This document shows positions 11,954-24,324 of a stretch of DNA of 64,000 nucleotides, piece after piece (positions within the stretch are counted from its first letter, which is position 1; every line of letters starts with the position of its first letter). This DNA is from Amoeboaphelidium protococcarum (Eukaryota > Aphelidiomycota > Aphelidea). The translations under genes and the position numbers were made by a program. The stretch spans positions 124,001 to 188,000 of the forward strand of contig JALECJ010000002.1 in assembly GCA_023515745.1 (NCBI GenBank), in the 5' to 3' direction. Under the pieces are notes generated by a model. The model was given only the letters and a program-made list of their open reading frames with translations. It was not told the DNA's origin and ran no database searches.

Positions 11954-12343
11954 GCTATCTCAGAAATGAAAGAAAAGTACTTAGCTTTCGGCTGAATACT
12001 GGTATAAAGTTTAAAACTTTAGAATCAAATATTGTCAACAGGAAGAGAAAGTAAAACAGATTTCGGCGTTGTTGTTTGAGAAACGAAAAGTTTGACCGAA
12101 ACCGGTGAGAGTTGTGATGAGCTGTTGACTTTTTGAATAGCTTTTAATAGGGAAGATCTGTTGAAGACTGAACTTATCTATTGTTCTTAGAGATTATCTC
12201 GAAGGGATAGTATAGTGTTATGTAAATATCGTAGATAATGGTAAAACCACTTGATCGATTCTAAGAACATTGAAGATCATTCCTTTCGTTTTTGTTCTCT
12301 GATAGAATTACTCAGAATTATATTAGATCCTAATTATTATTTT
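11954..12343. other. Shared upstream region of AP180 and thioesterase genes
   Basis: 390 bases between two divergent start codons. AT-rich, no open frame of note and no clear repeat. It presumably holds both promoters. Confidence 0.4.
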
Positions 12344-13120
12344 ATGAATCGAATAATGTCTCAATCGCGTCAAATGATCACACTGGCTCCGTTGTAGTAG
12401 CACAAGTCTACTCTAATATTTCTTCATGGACTCGGAGATTCTGGTCATGGCTGGTCCGAGTTGGGTCGTTCGCTGCAGCCAGCATTCGTGAACACCAAGT
12501 TCATATTTCCTCATGCCGACTCTCATCCTGTCACTATCAATGGTGGCTACTCTATGCCGTCATGGTACGATATTCGTGGACCGCTGTAATCTTATCATCA
12601 CAATGCTAATGGTAATTCTAGTAATGATGATGAATCTTCACTCAAGGCGGAGAATGCGCGAGAAGATCTGAATGGACTGGAGAGATCTCGGCAGAAAATT
12701 TTGAATTTGATTCAGCAGGAACGTTAAGCTAATCCTAATGCGAAGCTCATTCTTGGTGGGTTCTCTCAAGGCGGTGCTGTTACGTATTACACACTGCTGA
12801 AGTCATTTAATGAGGTGAAAATTGATGCAGCGGTAATTCTGAGTTCTTACATGCCTGTACCGGGTCATCTATTGCAATAGTGGGGATCAAAGTAGAAGGA
12901 TACTCAGACTGGTGGAGCGTCAACAGTTCCAGTATTTATCGCGCATGGTGACTCTGATGTTGTTGTCCACTATCCGTATGGCTAGTAGAGTTCGGAGCTA
13001 TTGAAGTAAAAGTTTGGGTTCACTCAGTCAGAGTTCCATACTTACAGAGGTATGGGCCACAGCTCTTGCGATGAAGAAGTCAGTGATTTTGCCCAATGGC
13101 TCAAGAAACAAGTTGAATGA
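12344..13120 (+). CDS. Acyl-protein thioesterase (APT1/2 family)
   Basis: 258 residues, ATG 12344-12346 (a second in-frame ATG at 12356 is also possible), TGA 13118-13120. Alpha/beta-hydrolase of the carboxylesterase-2 family: oxyanion segment [14 protein letters not shown], then [11 protein letters not shown], the PSWYDIRG motif, nucleophile elbow GFSQGG, catalytic Asp in AHGDSDVVV and catalytic His in MGHSSCDEE. These enzymes remove palmitate from cysteine on Ras-like GTPases and G-alpha subunits in the cytosol. Length is slightly above the ~230 typical, because of an extra Asn/Ser-rich insert (about residues 87-100) after the WYDIRG motif. The stretch PLQQHKST uses TAG for Gln near the N-terminus. 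Confidence 0.93.
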
Positions 13121-13230
13121 GACTATTCAGTACTTCGATATTCGATATATGATAAATTATAACACTATACTTGAAGTATTATCGTAATAAGTGTATTGTG
13201 TAACTTTCAAAGAGATGGTGAACATATCAA

Positions 13231-15570
13231 TCAGTCACTGTCAGTATCGTCGTCTTCATCAGATGATGTATCGGTATCATCAGAATCTTCCGACCCATCA
13301 CCGCCACCATTCAACTGGGAAGATGGGGCGCCCAACAAACTCTACGATCCTCCGCTGATCATTGCACGATACTCTTCCTCATCTTGTTCAAATTCTTTCC
13401 ACATCTTTTCACTTTCTCTCTTGCGCACCATCTCCTCCTCTTTATTCACCTCCACCACTTTCATCACAGCTTCTTACATTAGCGAGTGGCCGGTATAACA
13501 ATCACCCTCAACCACACACTGGAATGAGAACGCGCCAACCTGTTGTGGTGCATAGAATCTAAACTTCACGGTCTATCTACCAGGACCACTCTTCACATCG
13601 GCGCCGATCAACTTGTCTTGATTGTACGAGATTGGCGATAAATCTAGAATAGGCACAGGAGGTCCGACAATTCTGTTATTACGCGGATTACAGAGCCACA
13701 TGCAATAAGACGGACGTACCTGCTCGTGAACATAATCATCCTGCTGAGCCTCTTTCGTGAACTGTGCAGTCTGTGGAACTGGATAGTACGGCGAATAAGC
13801 CGGGGCATTACTGTTGTCCATCAAGTTGACACTCAAAATCTTGACCATCTTCTCAGATCTCTTCTAATCTTCATCTTTATTGTCATCCTCACTGATCGCT
13901 TTCAAATCCACCTTTTCCACCTGTCGATGATCAACAAATTGCTTCCACTCAGTGCCAAGATCTGATGGAACTTGTGCTTCATCAATCTCCTGTCCATCTC
14001 CGACAAAGTTGACAGCTTTAACCGTCGCGCTAAACGTGACCAGACACCCAGGAGTAATATCACGTTCTCCCACACACTCATAGCTGGCATCGACTAGCTC
14101 AATATATGGGATCGCTCTCCCCACGGTCAGGATGTCATTAACTATCCTTCTGCCCTCATCAGACGACACGTCGATACCAAGCACAGTCTTGAAGATATCC
14201 AAACGTTATGGTAGAGGGATTTTAAACAAATCTGCAATAGTTTTCACATTCTTTGTCTTTTTATGATTCTTCAAAGCCTTGATCTTCTCTGAATCAAAAT
14301 GTGGCAGCTGATGAAGTTCATTCGCCTCCATGTGCATCCAGTAAGATGTAGATCTTCCATTGACATTAGGCACAGGGAGACCATACGGAGAACCATTTCC
14401 GCCACCAGTAGAAGCTTGGACCAACATACGCGTAAATCTCATAGACATTACACCTTGCCATAACCAGAAAGAAGCAGATGCAATTTAACTAACACCTCTC
14501 TAGCACAAGTGTCTCATCTTTGGAATAATGTATGAAGCATCTGCATACAACTCAGGATACTGCTTCCTCACCTCTGGCATTAATCTAAATAGATGAGCAT
14601 AAACTAGAACGTACGCTTTGTACACGTAAGGAGCATTATACTTGGCTGGCAACTCCAACTTATCCCCAGTCTTATCCTTAACCTTATCACGGACAAGATT
14701 AAACACCTTCATGACGGCTTCCATATCTTACTCACCTCTCCACGGGACGAATTCTTTAAACTCGACAGCACAGCACAGAATCTCGATTAGACGCTTAAAG
14801 CTCACATCCTGCTCCTTCATCTCCTAGAACATCACGGACATGGTCATATTCAATATGCCCTCCCTAGAGTAGCTCTTCGAGTGCGACCACCATTTGTTCA
14901 CCAGCAGCGGCAGACCAAGACCGAACATGAGAGCATACACAATGAGCACGTAAATCTCACCAGATGGACTGACCATCCACGCAGGTAGCGCTATACCATA
15001 CGAGAAGGAGATAGACTATCGACCATCAGGGTGACCCCACTCTTCCCAATTCTTACGAGTAGTCTCATCGGTCAAGGTCTTGTACGCTTTACTGATCTGG
15101 ATAAAAGTCTCGGCGGCTTCCTCTCGCTTCTCCTCAGGCACCTTGTCCGGATGGTATTGCAAAGACAGCTACTTGTACAACTTCTTTATAGTGTCCATGT
15201 CAGAACCAACGGGGACGCCAAGAATCTCATACGGATCGAACGGCTTCTGACTCGCCTCATCCACAGAGAGCTCAGTGGTAAATATGCGGTAGACCATAAA
15301 GATGCAGAAGACTGCAGTCAGTGAGAACAACCATCCCACCTTGGCCTTCCTCCTTTTTGACATAAGCACCTTCAAATCAGTCTACTTTTAGCGGGACACT
15401 TCCTCGCTGGTAATCACAGCAGAGTTTTAATCTGCCTAGGCTGCATCTCTCTCTGCGCGGCGTTAACTTTAAAACTGCAGAGTCTGTACAATCAACCCCA
15501 GAATTCCCACTGCCAACAGAAAGAAGTTGAAATAATATCCGCTATCATCATAATCATATTTTAGGCCCAT
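13231..15570 (-). CDS. SEC63: SEC63, ER protein-translocation J-protein
   Basis: 779 residues, ATG 15568-15570, TGA 13231-13233. The order matches SEC63: a luminal/TM start [20 protein letters not shown], a second TM ([17 protein letters not shown]), a J domain with [10 protein letters not shown] holding the HPD motif, KAYKTLTDE, the linker [22 protein letters not shown], a third TM, the helical Sec63/Brl region, and an FN3-like part ending in a strongly acidic tail of Asp/Glu/Ser. SEC63 recruits BiP to the Sec61 channel through its luminal J domain and gates post-translational import with Sec62. The acidic C-terminus is the known Sec62-binding type. Gln is coded by TAG/TAA at several sites, including just before the HPD. 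Confidence 0.96.
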
Positions 15571-15814
15571 ATTGAAAGTCTTACTGAGTATGAAGGTGTG
15601 TGAGCGTAATCAACTAGTCTTTTCCGCCCCAGTTAAGATTGTAGAGAGAGAGAGAACGAGAGCGGAAAGAATTCAGCGAGAAACCGGCAAAGAAAGCTTA
15701 TGATGGAAGATAGTTGTTAGTGGAAGATCTGGCTTAGAAATAGTCTCCCTAATGCATCTATTCTTTTTTTTATTTATCTCAATAAAATGGCTGTAATCGG
15801 CATACAAATGAGCT

Positions 15815-18301
15815 TCAATTAAGTGTACTAGGATCTAGATCATCGCCATCATCCTCACCGTCTTCATTATTGACTGACTCAAAGTCTTGCAAATCTCTTA
15901 TAGAAATCCTTCTGAATGGATTACCGTACGCGGTTAGCTTGTCTCGCAGCTCGTCCTCTTCACTGATGAACCGCAGTTTCTTAAATTTATGCCGGTATGT
16001 CTGAGGAGGCCGCGGTTGTGGATGTTTGATCTATACGCGAGATTACGCGATAACCGATGGTGTGAATCCATTCTACAATGCAATTTGGCATATGGTACGA
16101 TCATAATGAGGCAGAGCGTTTAAAACTTTGGACTGATTCTGCGGTCGATACTGAACATTCAAATCATTACCACATATAGCTTTGTACAGAGCAAAGTCAA
16201 ACTTGAGTGGATCTCTGTCGTAATGATTAGAGTAGAAATCAATGCCTCCGCCTTCAGAATCATCTCTGATACGAAGAGCGATATCTTCCACAGACATTTT
16301 ATCTTCATATCCAGCGTGATTAATCGACAGCAACTTGTTGAGCTACTCTTTAAATGCATTCAAATCCTCAGAAGCTTTCAGACGAACCTTCAAAATCAAA
16401 GACCGGAAATTCTAGATCGGAGTACTAATACTGACTTTATCTCGCTACTTCTTGGTCAATAGTTGCTGCTAATACCAAATCAAAATTGTACTTTATGATT
16501 ATTGACTGCGAGTCGGATTTTACACGCTCCCACTACCGCCAGGAAGTTTAAAGATATCAACTGGCATATCGGGCTTCATCACCTTGAGGTTATATTTCAA
16601 TGGCCGCATGTAACAATCAGGCATGGTATTCAAATAAGCCTGGAATGACTGCACCCATTAATCATCAGGTCGGTAATCTAGCAACTCTAATCCATGCAAC
16701 AGATCAAATAACACTGGAAAATCCCACGGTAGAACCCAAAGTTCAACTTGACTACTCGACATGTTCACCTTGATGAATCCAAAGGGTTTTAAGTCAGGAG
16801 CCACATTCAAAGGCAGCGGTGTTTAAGCAAGACATAGAACGCTAAACGTCTCCTTTTATGGATGATTAAGTAGCATAGACGCCAATTCACTATCACCAAT
16901 CAATGGGTACCTGCTAACATTCAGTCCATCAGGAATATGTGCAGTCCAATCCTGATTAAGAATATTCTAAGCAGCGCTTGGATCAGATGAATCAGCAGGC
17001 TAAGAAGATGTCACAATACATGAAAAGGCAATTTAACTTGACTTGCGTATAAAGCCCAATGCACCAGACTACAGAATCATTTCCGGCATGGGCCAGAAGC
17101 CAATGTGTTTAGCATACTACTCCCATACCTGATCAAACCTTTTCAACTGATCAGTAGATGACGTGGAGTTGCTATTACTGCCACTGCCACTACCACATTA
17201 AGATAAATAACCAAATAATCCATAATCCACAGGATCTATCTGTAGATAAATTGTCTATTCATACTCCCTCACAGAGCCATCATTTGCCGAAAAATCGTCC
17301 ACTTTAACGTTAACGGCGACACAGGTAGGAAATACGGGCAGAGGTGTAAAAGTGGTAGCGTGGGCTGTAGATCCAAGTACTTTAAATCCATCCTCGTACT
17401 GATCAGGCGCATAAGGCAAGAACTGAGGTCTATGCACGCCGCCCATAATCTTCTCCACCACTCTATATGTATCTTCCAAGGTGCTACACAAGAAAGTTTC
17501 ACCTCCCATTACGGAGGACATCTTATGGAGCCAGTATATAGACTAAGATGGAGTCAACTTGTCAAGAGAGATTTCATTAATGACGGCAGCGTCCACCAGA
17601 ACCACTACAAATAGTCTTTAGCCCATTCGGAATGGCTAAAGATAAACCTCGCTACCAGCTGCAGTTAGACCAGGGACGATGAACTCGCTACCACCACTCG
17701 TTTATTACTAATCTGAACTCGAGGACGTTGCAGTGGAAGAGACACGCAACTGACTAAGCGTAGTAAAATAGATAATGTTGTTGGGCATATGCACTCGCGG
17801 ATATATACCATGAGTCAGAGGAAACAGGTGGTACTGAGCATCCAGAAGATGAAGCGATTGCATTATACGCTAAAATATATGCGCATGTGGTACAGACTAG
17901 CGCGATAGTTAAACTGCCTTGATAGCTTGTACAAAATCACCTTTTGATCTATTACCATTATTGTTACTGCTACCCTGCCTACCAGTGGGAGGTGGAGACT
18001 CACCTCGATCAGAACGATTAGGAGGATCGCTATTATTGTCGCGTTAATCGCTACTACTACCACTTGGGCCGTCTGTAGATTCTTTATCTTGGTCTGATAG
18101 TAGAGCAACAGGTTCATGAGTAAACAGCATGTGGGAAATCATCTTCCTCTTCTATGCCAGCTGATAGCAATACTCCACCGCACTCTTTGCCATGTCCAAC
18201 CTGCTGAAAGGCTTCGCTCCATACTGGGACTTTATATTATCAGACATTTTAAACTCTAATCCCATAGACCATGAATCATCAATAACATACGTAAATCTCA
18301 T
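15815..18301 (-). CDS. Integrator complex subunit 6-like (VWA domain)
   Basis: 828 residues, ATG 18299-18301, TGA 15815-15817. It begins directly with the first strand of a VWA domain, MRFTYVIDDSWSMG, giving a DxSxS metal site; SRLDMAKSAVEYC follows as in INTS6. The VWA part contains a long Ser/Asn-rich insert. The middle has the INTS6-like segment WVLPWDFPVLFDLLHG, then WVQSFQAYLNTMPDCYMRPL. The C-terminal region has a helical stretch (VSISTPIQNFRSLILKVRLK) and a charged end. INTS6 belongs to the Integrator complex, which cleaves nascent snRNA and other Pol II transcripts and bridges to PP2A. Most true fungi lack Integrator, so its presence says something about lineage. The family call rests on two regions plus overall order. 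Confidence 0.75.
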
Positions 18302-18578
18302 AGTTTCGCTCACTATATTTCTTAAATGTATCGTTGTGCTTTATAAAGTGATCAATGGAAGTGAAGTTTACCGCTAGAAATGTTTCGCTGATTGAAAGCC
18401 TTCACTGAAACTTTGCGGTATTGTCAAGCACATTTATTGGTACGAGTAATTAAAGAAGCTGTCGCGTAACAAGACTAAAAATATAAATATTAGAAGGTCA
18501 TGTTTAATATTAAAAGCCAGCTTGTCTATTCTGTTTTATCACTATGTCAGTCATGTATAAAACGCCGTCAACTCGGAC

Positions 18579-19646
18579 TCATTGGGAGTCAATTTCAATG
18601 ATGTGACTAGGCGCGTACTTCTCATACACAATACGGTAGACGGCGGTGAAGAGCGGATACTTTTGCACCAAATTCTGATTCTTCAGAACTTCATGTACCT
18701 CCAGAGCGGTGGAAGTGCCTTGCAATTTCTAACCATTCAGCATCTCCTTCTCCAGCTCTTCAAATGACTTACCGGTCACCACATGTGCCTCTGCCACTTT
18801 TCTATTACGACCACCATAGCAGGTGGTGATTAGATCAGCCACACCGCAACTCTCAAAGAAGGTCTCATCCTTGCCATTGTAAAAGTGTTTACAGAATCTT
18901 CTCATCTCCTATAACCCAATTCGTATAATGGCAGCCTTGGTATTGTCACCCAACTTCAAGCCATCGACAAGACCAGCAGCGATACCAACGACATTCTTCA
19001 GAGCACCACACAACTCTACCGATGCATGATCATCAACTATTCTCACGTGAAAGTACGAGGTATGGAATAGCTTGGCCAGCAGTTTACCATTCTCCAAGTT
19101 GGCATAACCAATGGTGGTCTCACAAAATTACTCCTGCGCAACTTCGCTCGCAATATTGGCGCCCATCAGAGCACTGACATCAATGTTCAACTCTTCACGT
19201 ATGACATCCGAGATCAGCGAGAGGCCACCCATCTTGATATCGACACCTTTGATCAAGCTGATCGCCTTGGCATCCGGTCTGATGTTACCGCGCAACTTCT
19301 CGCAGGTACTCTTCACAAACTGATGCGGAATAACAAATACCAAGACTGTGGCATCGCGGCAAGTGTCCACGACATCGGGATTAGCGACAACATTAGACGG
19401 AAGTTTAATTCCAGGCAGGTACTTTGTATTCTCGTGCTTGGTGTTGATAATGTCAGTCAACTTTTATCCATCCACCATCTCTTCAAATACCCACATTTTG
19501 ACTTCCTAATCAAAAATATCGCTATGCTTTACCACATTATTACCGCAAATCTTGGCAATAGCCGATCCCCAGTTACCGCTACCGATAAGGCAGACTTTCT
19601 CTTTACCAGTTGACGAAGACGACATTCTAGAATCTATACTAGGCAT
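18579..19646 (-). CDS. GPD1: Glycerol-3-phosphate dehydrogenase (NAD+), cytosolic type
   Basis: 355 residues, ATG 19644-19646 (an in-frame ATG 21 bases downstream would remove seven residues), TGA 18579-18581. The Rossmann motif [11 protein letters not shown] is near the N-terminus. FVIPHQF, SLIKGVD with one active-site Lys, the substrate-binding ELCGALKNV with the second Lys, [13 protein letters not shown], and [13 protein letters not shown] all follow in the usual order. The end [14 protein letters not shown] is typical of animal/fungal GPD1. The enzyme reduces dihydroxyacetone phosphate to sn-glycerol 3-phosphate with NADH, feeding lipid synthesis and redox balance. No mitochondrial presequence and no peroxisomal signal were seen. 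Confidence 0.96.
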
Positions 19647-20355
19647 GATTTTACGACAATTTTATATCGCTCTTACTTACTACAATTTAAAGTTGTACAA
19701 ATTTAACTTTACCGCTGCTTTTAATAATGATGGGAAGAGCGGTAACTACTTTTCGGCAGAGTGATGATGATGATATAAATATGACTACTCTGTTGATGAA
19801 ATTGATTTGATCGATCTTTTCAGATTTCGCAACGAACGGCTGCAGAATTTTAGTTGCAATTTCATACTCGGCGCCCTGATCTGTCCTTATTGGCTCGCTA
19901 AGTGAATTACCGGTATTTATTGGATTCCGAATTGAGTGACACACGAGAACCCGATTTATGGAATTTTCTCTGTTTGGTTGAAAGGGGACGTAACAGGAAC
20001 AGTACGAATGTTTACTACTTGTTCACCAAGTTATGAGTCAAATTAGCTTTGACTATCATAGCAAATTATTTTTTGCAATTATATATCACTATCAATGTCA
20101 AATTTAGAGAATAGTTTGTGTCTATTTACAATAGTAAGCTTAAGGTAATTGTATTGATTCCACATGTAATCTTCACCGAATGAGGCGTCATGACATGACA
20201 GCGCGTGTTCTCCAAGTCAAAGCTTTGTCTCAAAGTCAGAATTTTGACGCTCAATTCACTTGCATTAATCAAGTGCTATATTAAACATTGCTCTGTATTT
20301 TTCTACAACCTTCTGCGTTAAACTACAACTTGTTTGAATTTGAATTCTGTGCGTA
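19647..20355. other. Intergenic region between divergent genes
   Basis: 709 bases. A minus-strand open frame (19687-19944) without ATG and with no recognisable motif is present; it runs toward the GPD1 start but in another frame. No repeat or RNA gene was recognised. Confidence 0.35.
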
Positions 20356-21171
20356 ATGGTAATGGATTAGAAAGCAAAATCAGTTCAACCTGGATATTCA
20401 GTCTCTACTGTTGCCCATTTTGGTGAGAAAAGCCTGTCATCTTGTTATGAGCAGGTTGCTAGCTGTTCCGAGTATTGTAATGAAATTGGAAGGGTTACAT
20501 GGCACAATCATTGTTATGTTTAATACGATTCTAGTGGCGCGTAGTCTACTGGTAGTGTTTGCTATTGCTCTGACGTGGCGGACTCTAGTACGTTGAAGCC
20601 AGTGTTCTCTGACGCTTATGACTTTGAAATTATGAAGGATGCCCTGCGCGTTGGAGAAGACCCTGATAACTTTGTTCTGGCTGACTATGCCTACAACATC
20701 TCCATGGCCTATACGCGTGCCTACTTTTTAATTCCGAGAAAGTCCGAATTGTATGGGTTTGTGTCCAATGGATTTATGAATAATGGTACGCGCATGGAAG
20801 TGAATATCGGGGCTGAATGTGCAATGGAGTCCGAAGTATGTACTTAACGTTGTAACTCCCGTGATGAGGAGGCTTCTTTCACCTGTGGCCCCCGTAGTTT
20901 GTACGTTATGCCTTACTTCTTCCGTGAGCTCAATCCTCAAAGGCCTTATCCTCAGGTTGCAAGCAGTTGTGTATGTTAGAAGTCAAGTGCTGGTCTAAAT
21001 TTGAGCACTGTTGGAGGCACTCAACTTAATGATATGGCTTTTGGAGGTTACAACAATAACATGTGGTTAATTTTGGCCTTGTTGTGCTTTGTGCTGGCGG
21101 TTTTGAACATTGTCATGAAGTATAAATCATCCAGACCAAGTCTACCCCTGCATATTGTTACGAAGAATTGA
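20356..21171 (+). CDS. Cys-rich membrane protein, C-terminal anchor, unrecognised
   Basis: 271 residues from ATG 20356-20358 (an in-frame TGA lies 15 bases upstream) to TGA 21169-21171. The N-terminal two-thirds are rich in Cys (CYEQVASCSEYC, CYCSDV, CAMESEVCTQRC, CVC), as in disulfide-bonded extracellular domains. A strong transmembrane helix MWLILALLCFVLAVLNIVM lies at about residues 233-251, followed by a short basic tail. No signal peptide is visible at the annotated start, so an upstream exon may be missing or the protein may be tail-anchored. The Cys pattern does not match a family I know. It lies next to the retroelement remnant but has an intact frame. Confidence 0.6.
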
Positions 21172-21765
21172 GGTATGGCAGCGATTTGAGTGTTCGTAAT
21201 GAATAATAATTTATTTTGATCAATAGTAGGTATGATCTCTTTTCAAATCTGTTCCGAAAACGCGGTTTCTCATTTGACATCTAGGCATTTAAATAATCTA
21301 CTGCATTTCTAGTCAATAATAATACCAAGTTGTTAGGTGTAAATATAAATGAGCAATATACTTTTGCTTTTGACTCTTTGAAAGGCCTGGACTCTTATAA
21401 CTTGACGCGTGCACTTTGAACGGCAGTGGTCCATTGATAACGAGCACATGCAGTCAGATTCTTTCGCGGTGATTCTTAAGAATGGTTTAAACACATCAAG
21501 GACGGGTTCGCTGAATAACTACTGAAGATCAAAAAATATTATTGGTCAATCTGGTGAGCAGTTTAGAAAGAGAGAGAGAGAGAGAGAGAGAGACTATGCG
21601 CAGATTGAAGCAAAAGGGATGAGTGCTAAAGTATGTGGCCGCGTTCTGTGCATTAAACGATCCTATCGATAACATTACAGAAGCAGATATGATCTTCTAT
21701 TTCAAAGAAGGCTAGAACGCGTGCTTATGTGACCTGAAGGAAGTGCTTGACTTTGGAAGGCACGA
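21172..21765. other. Gap before retroelement remnant, holds GA microsatellite
   Basis: No gene recognised. It contains the (GA)n tract at about 21567-21593. Sequence after 21600 may already be decayed element DNA, since short open frames with shifting phase begin here. Confidence 0.35.
21567..21593. repeat. (GA)n microsatellite
   Basis: About 13 uninterrupted GA units after TTTAGAA. Confidence 0.9.
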
Positions 21766-21989
21766 TTGATGTTGATTAGACGTTTGATGACGCGCACTAT
21801 GGTAGAGGCGGCGCTGGATATGATCGACCAAGTGAACGCTGACGATATGAAGTTGAATCATATGAGACACGGTAAAGCTAGGATCAGCGTCATCACTGGA
21901 AAAACTATGGTCATTATAAGCATGAGTGTCCTAAGACGAAACATGGTTTGTAATAACAACACTTCGTCTATATGAACTTATGTTTATCC

Positions 21990-23145
21990 TCGCGTTACTG
22001 ACATTATAATGTCTTAAGAGATTGGTAAGGACTAAGTTGGTGCGCGTTTTGAAGGCAATAACTGGTTAGAATGGAACGATGACTTAACCGTCAATTGTGA
22101 TATCCAACATGTTAGTGATATGATGACCAAAAAAGCTAAGGATAGATTGAAGAAACTTTGTGACACCTGATCAAATTGTAGAACTCGAATTTGAAAAATG
22201 CATGAAGAAGTACTCTGGATTGGAGACTCTAATGTTGAAAGCGCCGATAGCAATGCCGCAGAGTTGGAAGAAGTTGCTGACGCGTGTAATTACTGTAATG
22301 TGCACAAATCTAACTCTCTAGTGCTTTTGTAGCTATTCCACGCGGACAATCCGATGCCTACACTCATTAAGTCTACCATCATGAAGTAAGCTTTCACGAT
22401 ACAGGCTGTTTGTCCGATCCTCCTGAAATTTAATTGTACTATTAAACTGGTATTGATCAGAATCGTTCAAAGACTTATCGTTGTATTCGTGGCACGTGTG
22501 ATTTGTAAGGAGGCATTCATCAGAAGCTTGTAGGAATTTTAAGACTTGGAATGCTGGTCCTGCATTTGCGGATGCTGCTTCAACAAACGTCGTGCATAGA
22601 CAAAATATCTGAGCAAGTGTTGCGCAATCCTCTCGCCTTCCCTAACCTTGGTCATTACAATAATTATCTGGTTGATTTTGTACAACAGCATACATCACAA
22701 TTATTAGGAGAACCGGTCCATACTTGGTGGCACTAGCTCACAGATCTGTCTATCTCTTAGGAGCACTTTGGTATAATTCCTTGCATTCCTTAATCGGAAT
22801 ATTAAGATGTCGTATTGAGCGAAATCTCTCATTATAGACCTTCGATCTAATATTTGGCAGTGAAGACTAAGTTAATGGTACCTTACTTGCCAGTACTAAC
22901 TGATGAGGAAGCAGTGCAATTTCAGAAACTTGTGTCTCTTTATCTTACTCGGTATGGAAGTATTGGCAAGATACCATTTGATGAAATGGCTCTCGATTGG
23001 ATTGAAGGTAATAAATGCACCAGACCTGATGGTATGAAAATATGTAAAAGATAGTTAGACATTCAGAATTGTATCTAAAAGTCTATATGCGGAGAGTAAA
23101 CAAGGTGTCTGTTTATGCACTAACTTCAGATACTCGATCTGTATT
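21990..23145 (+). pseudogene. Retroelement gag region, frameshifted
   Basis: The longest frame runs from about 22500 to TGA near 23145 with TAG/TAA read as Gln, and contains TWWHQLTDLSISQEHFG and LAVKTKLMVPYLPVL. Earlier gag-like blocks lie in other phases. The frame overlaps the protease frame by about 100 bases in the +1 relation, so a programmed shift is possible, but the other frame breaks point to decay. Confidence 0.5.
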
Positions 23146-23178
23146 GAAACAATCCCAAATCACTCACTACTTTGGAAC

Positions 23179-24324
23179 ATGAATCGCTTGACTCTCATCG
23201 ACCTGCCGAGCCAGTCAGTACCTATCCGGCATATCAAGGCGGCGTCTAAAATGTTATTTAGAGTGCATCACAGCCTTTCAACAACTAAAGTTAAGACGGA
23301 TTTGAAGTTTCTCAACAAGAGAGGTGTATGTTGGTATTGTGGCAAGTCAGGACATGGTGTGAGAACGTGTTTCTCCTTGCTAAAGCACATCAATTAAATG
23401 GATCAAGAAAAGTAAGATGCATTTACAGAGTAAGAAGTAGACTAATGGTAGGAAATGTTTGAAGGACATGAAGATGCACCTCCTTAGATTGATATGGAAA
23501 TAGACAATTTAAATGAGCTGTATAGCAGCAGGTATGAGTCTGCTTATTTATCCGGTAGCGCCATTAGGGATTTGCTGTGCACAGGCTAAAATACTGATAC
23601 TGTGATTACAGAGTTTGCACAATCTGTTGGTAACAGGCCTGCATTATTGTTGGGTAAAATCAACCGTGAAGAAGTTGCAGTTTGTTTCGATTCTGGAGCC
23701 TCTGGGGCGTTAATTTCACTCAAGGACGCTAAGAAGTGTGGGCTGACCGTATTGTCTGGCGATTTTTCTGCCATTAAGGGCATTGATACTCAGTAATGCG
23801 TTGGGATAACTAATGCTGTCTTGCAACTGGCCACATTAGATAAAAGGGATTTGAGATTACAGATTTCATTTAAGATTATCGATGCAGATATCCCAATCTT
23901 TCTCGGCAATAAAATACATCGACAATTGAAAGCCTGTATCGATATTGAAAAGAGTGTGTACTCGTGTTTTGTTGGCTAGTAGCGTCGCCTGGTCCTTTTC
24001 CTCCCTACTATTGTTGAGTATCCTTATTAATTATTTTTGGCCGATCAATTAGGAGTTGACTTCGCCTTTATGGCTCATGCTGATTTGGACAAGATTCTTG
24101 CATCCAAGATTGGCATTGATGGTATTAAATAGTTTCTGGTCAGATGGAAGAACAGAACTAAAGAAAGTGATTAATGGTTGTTAAGAGAATAGCTTGAGCT
24201 GAAGAGTCCTGACGCATTAAAAAGTTTTGAGTCCAGTGGACCCCGCCTGGTGATTCCGCCGTCAAGAGCATTCTTGGAAGGGGGAGGTTGTTAAAGCTCA
24301 CTGTAGCTGACGTGGTCACGATGA
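23179..24324 (+). CDS. Zinc knuckle - retropepsin - chromodomain protein of retroelement origin
   Basis: 381 residues, ATG 23179-23181, TGA 24322-24324; the frame is open from 23038. Residues 51-64 are a CCHC knuckle, CWYCGKSGHGVRTC. A linker rich in acidic residues and Gln follows. The retropepsin has its active-site DSGA at about 171-174 in VAVCFDSGASGALISL, and IPIFLGNKI further on as the C-terminal flap/dimer part. Near residue 319 FLVRWKNRTKESDQWL matches the chromodomain core (YLVRWKG...W), and a short tail follows. In Ty3/gypsy elements reverse transcriptase and integrase would sit between protease and chromodomain; here they are absent without breaking the frame. It may be a domesticated gene or a deletion product. 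Confidence 0.7.

Larger units (their letters stand above)
21766..24324 (+). mobile_element. Decayed Ty3/gypsy-like retroelement (gag, protease, chromodomain)
   Basis: The left part (about 21990-23145) holds gag-like segments in changing frames, such as FEGNNWLEWNDDL, NLGHYNNYLVDFVQQ and VLTDEEAVQFQKLVSLYL, broken by frameshifts. The right part is one intact frame with a CCHC knuckle, retropepsin and a chromodomain (see the CDS at 23179). No reverse transcriptase, RNase H or integrase motif was found, and I saw no LTR pair. A chromodomain behind a pol region is typical of chromoviruses. Either most of pol was deleted or the element was mobilised in trans. Ends are uncertain. Confidence 0.65.
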
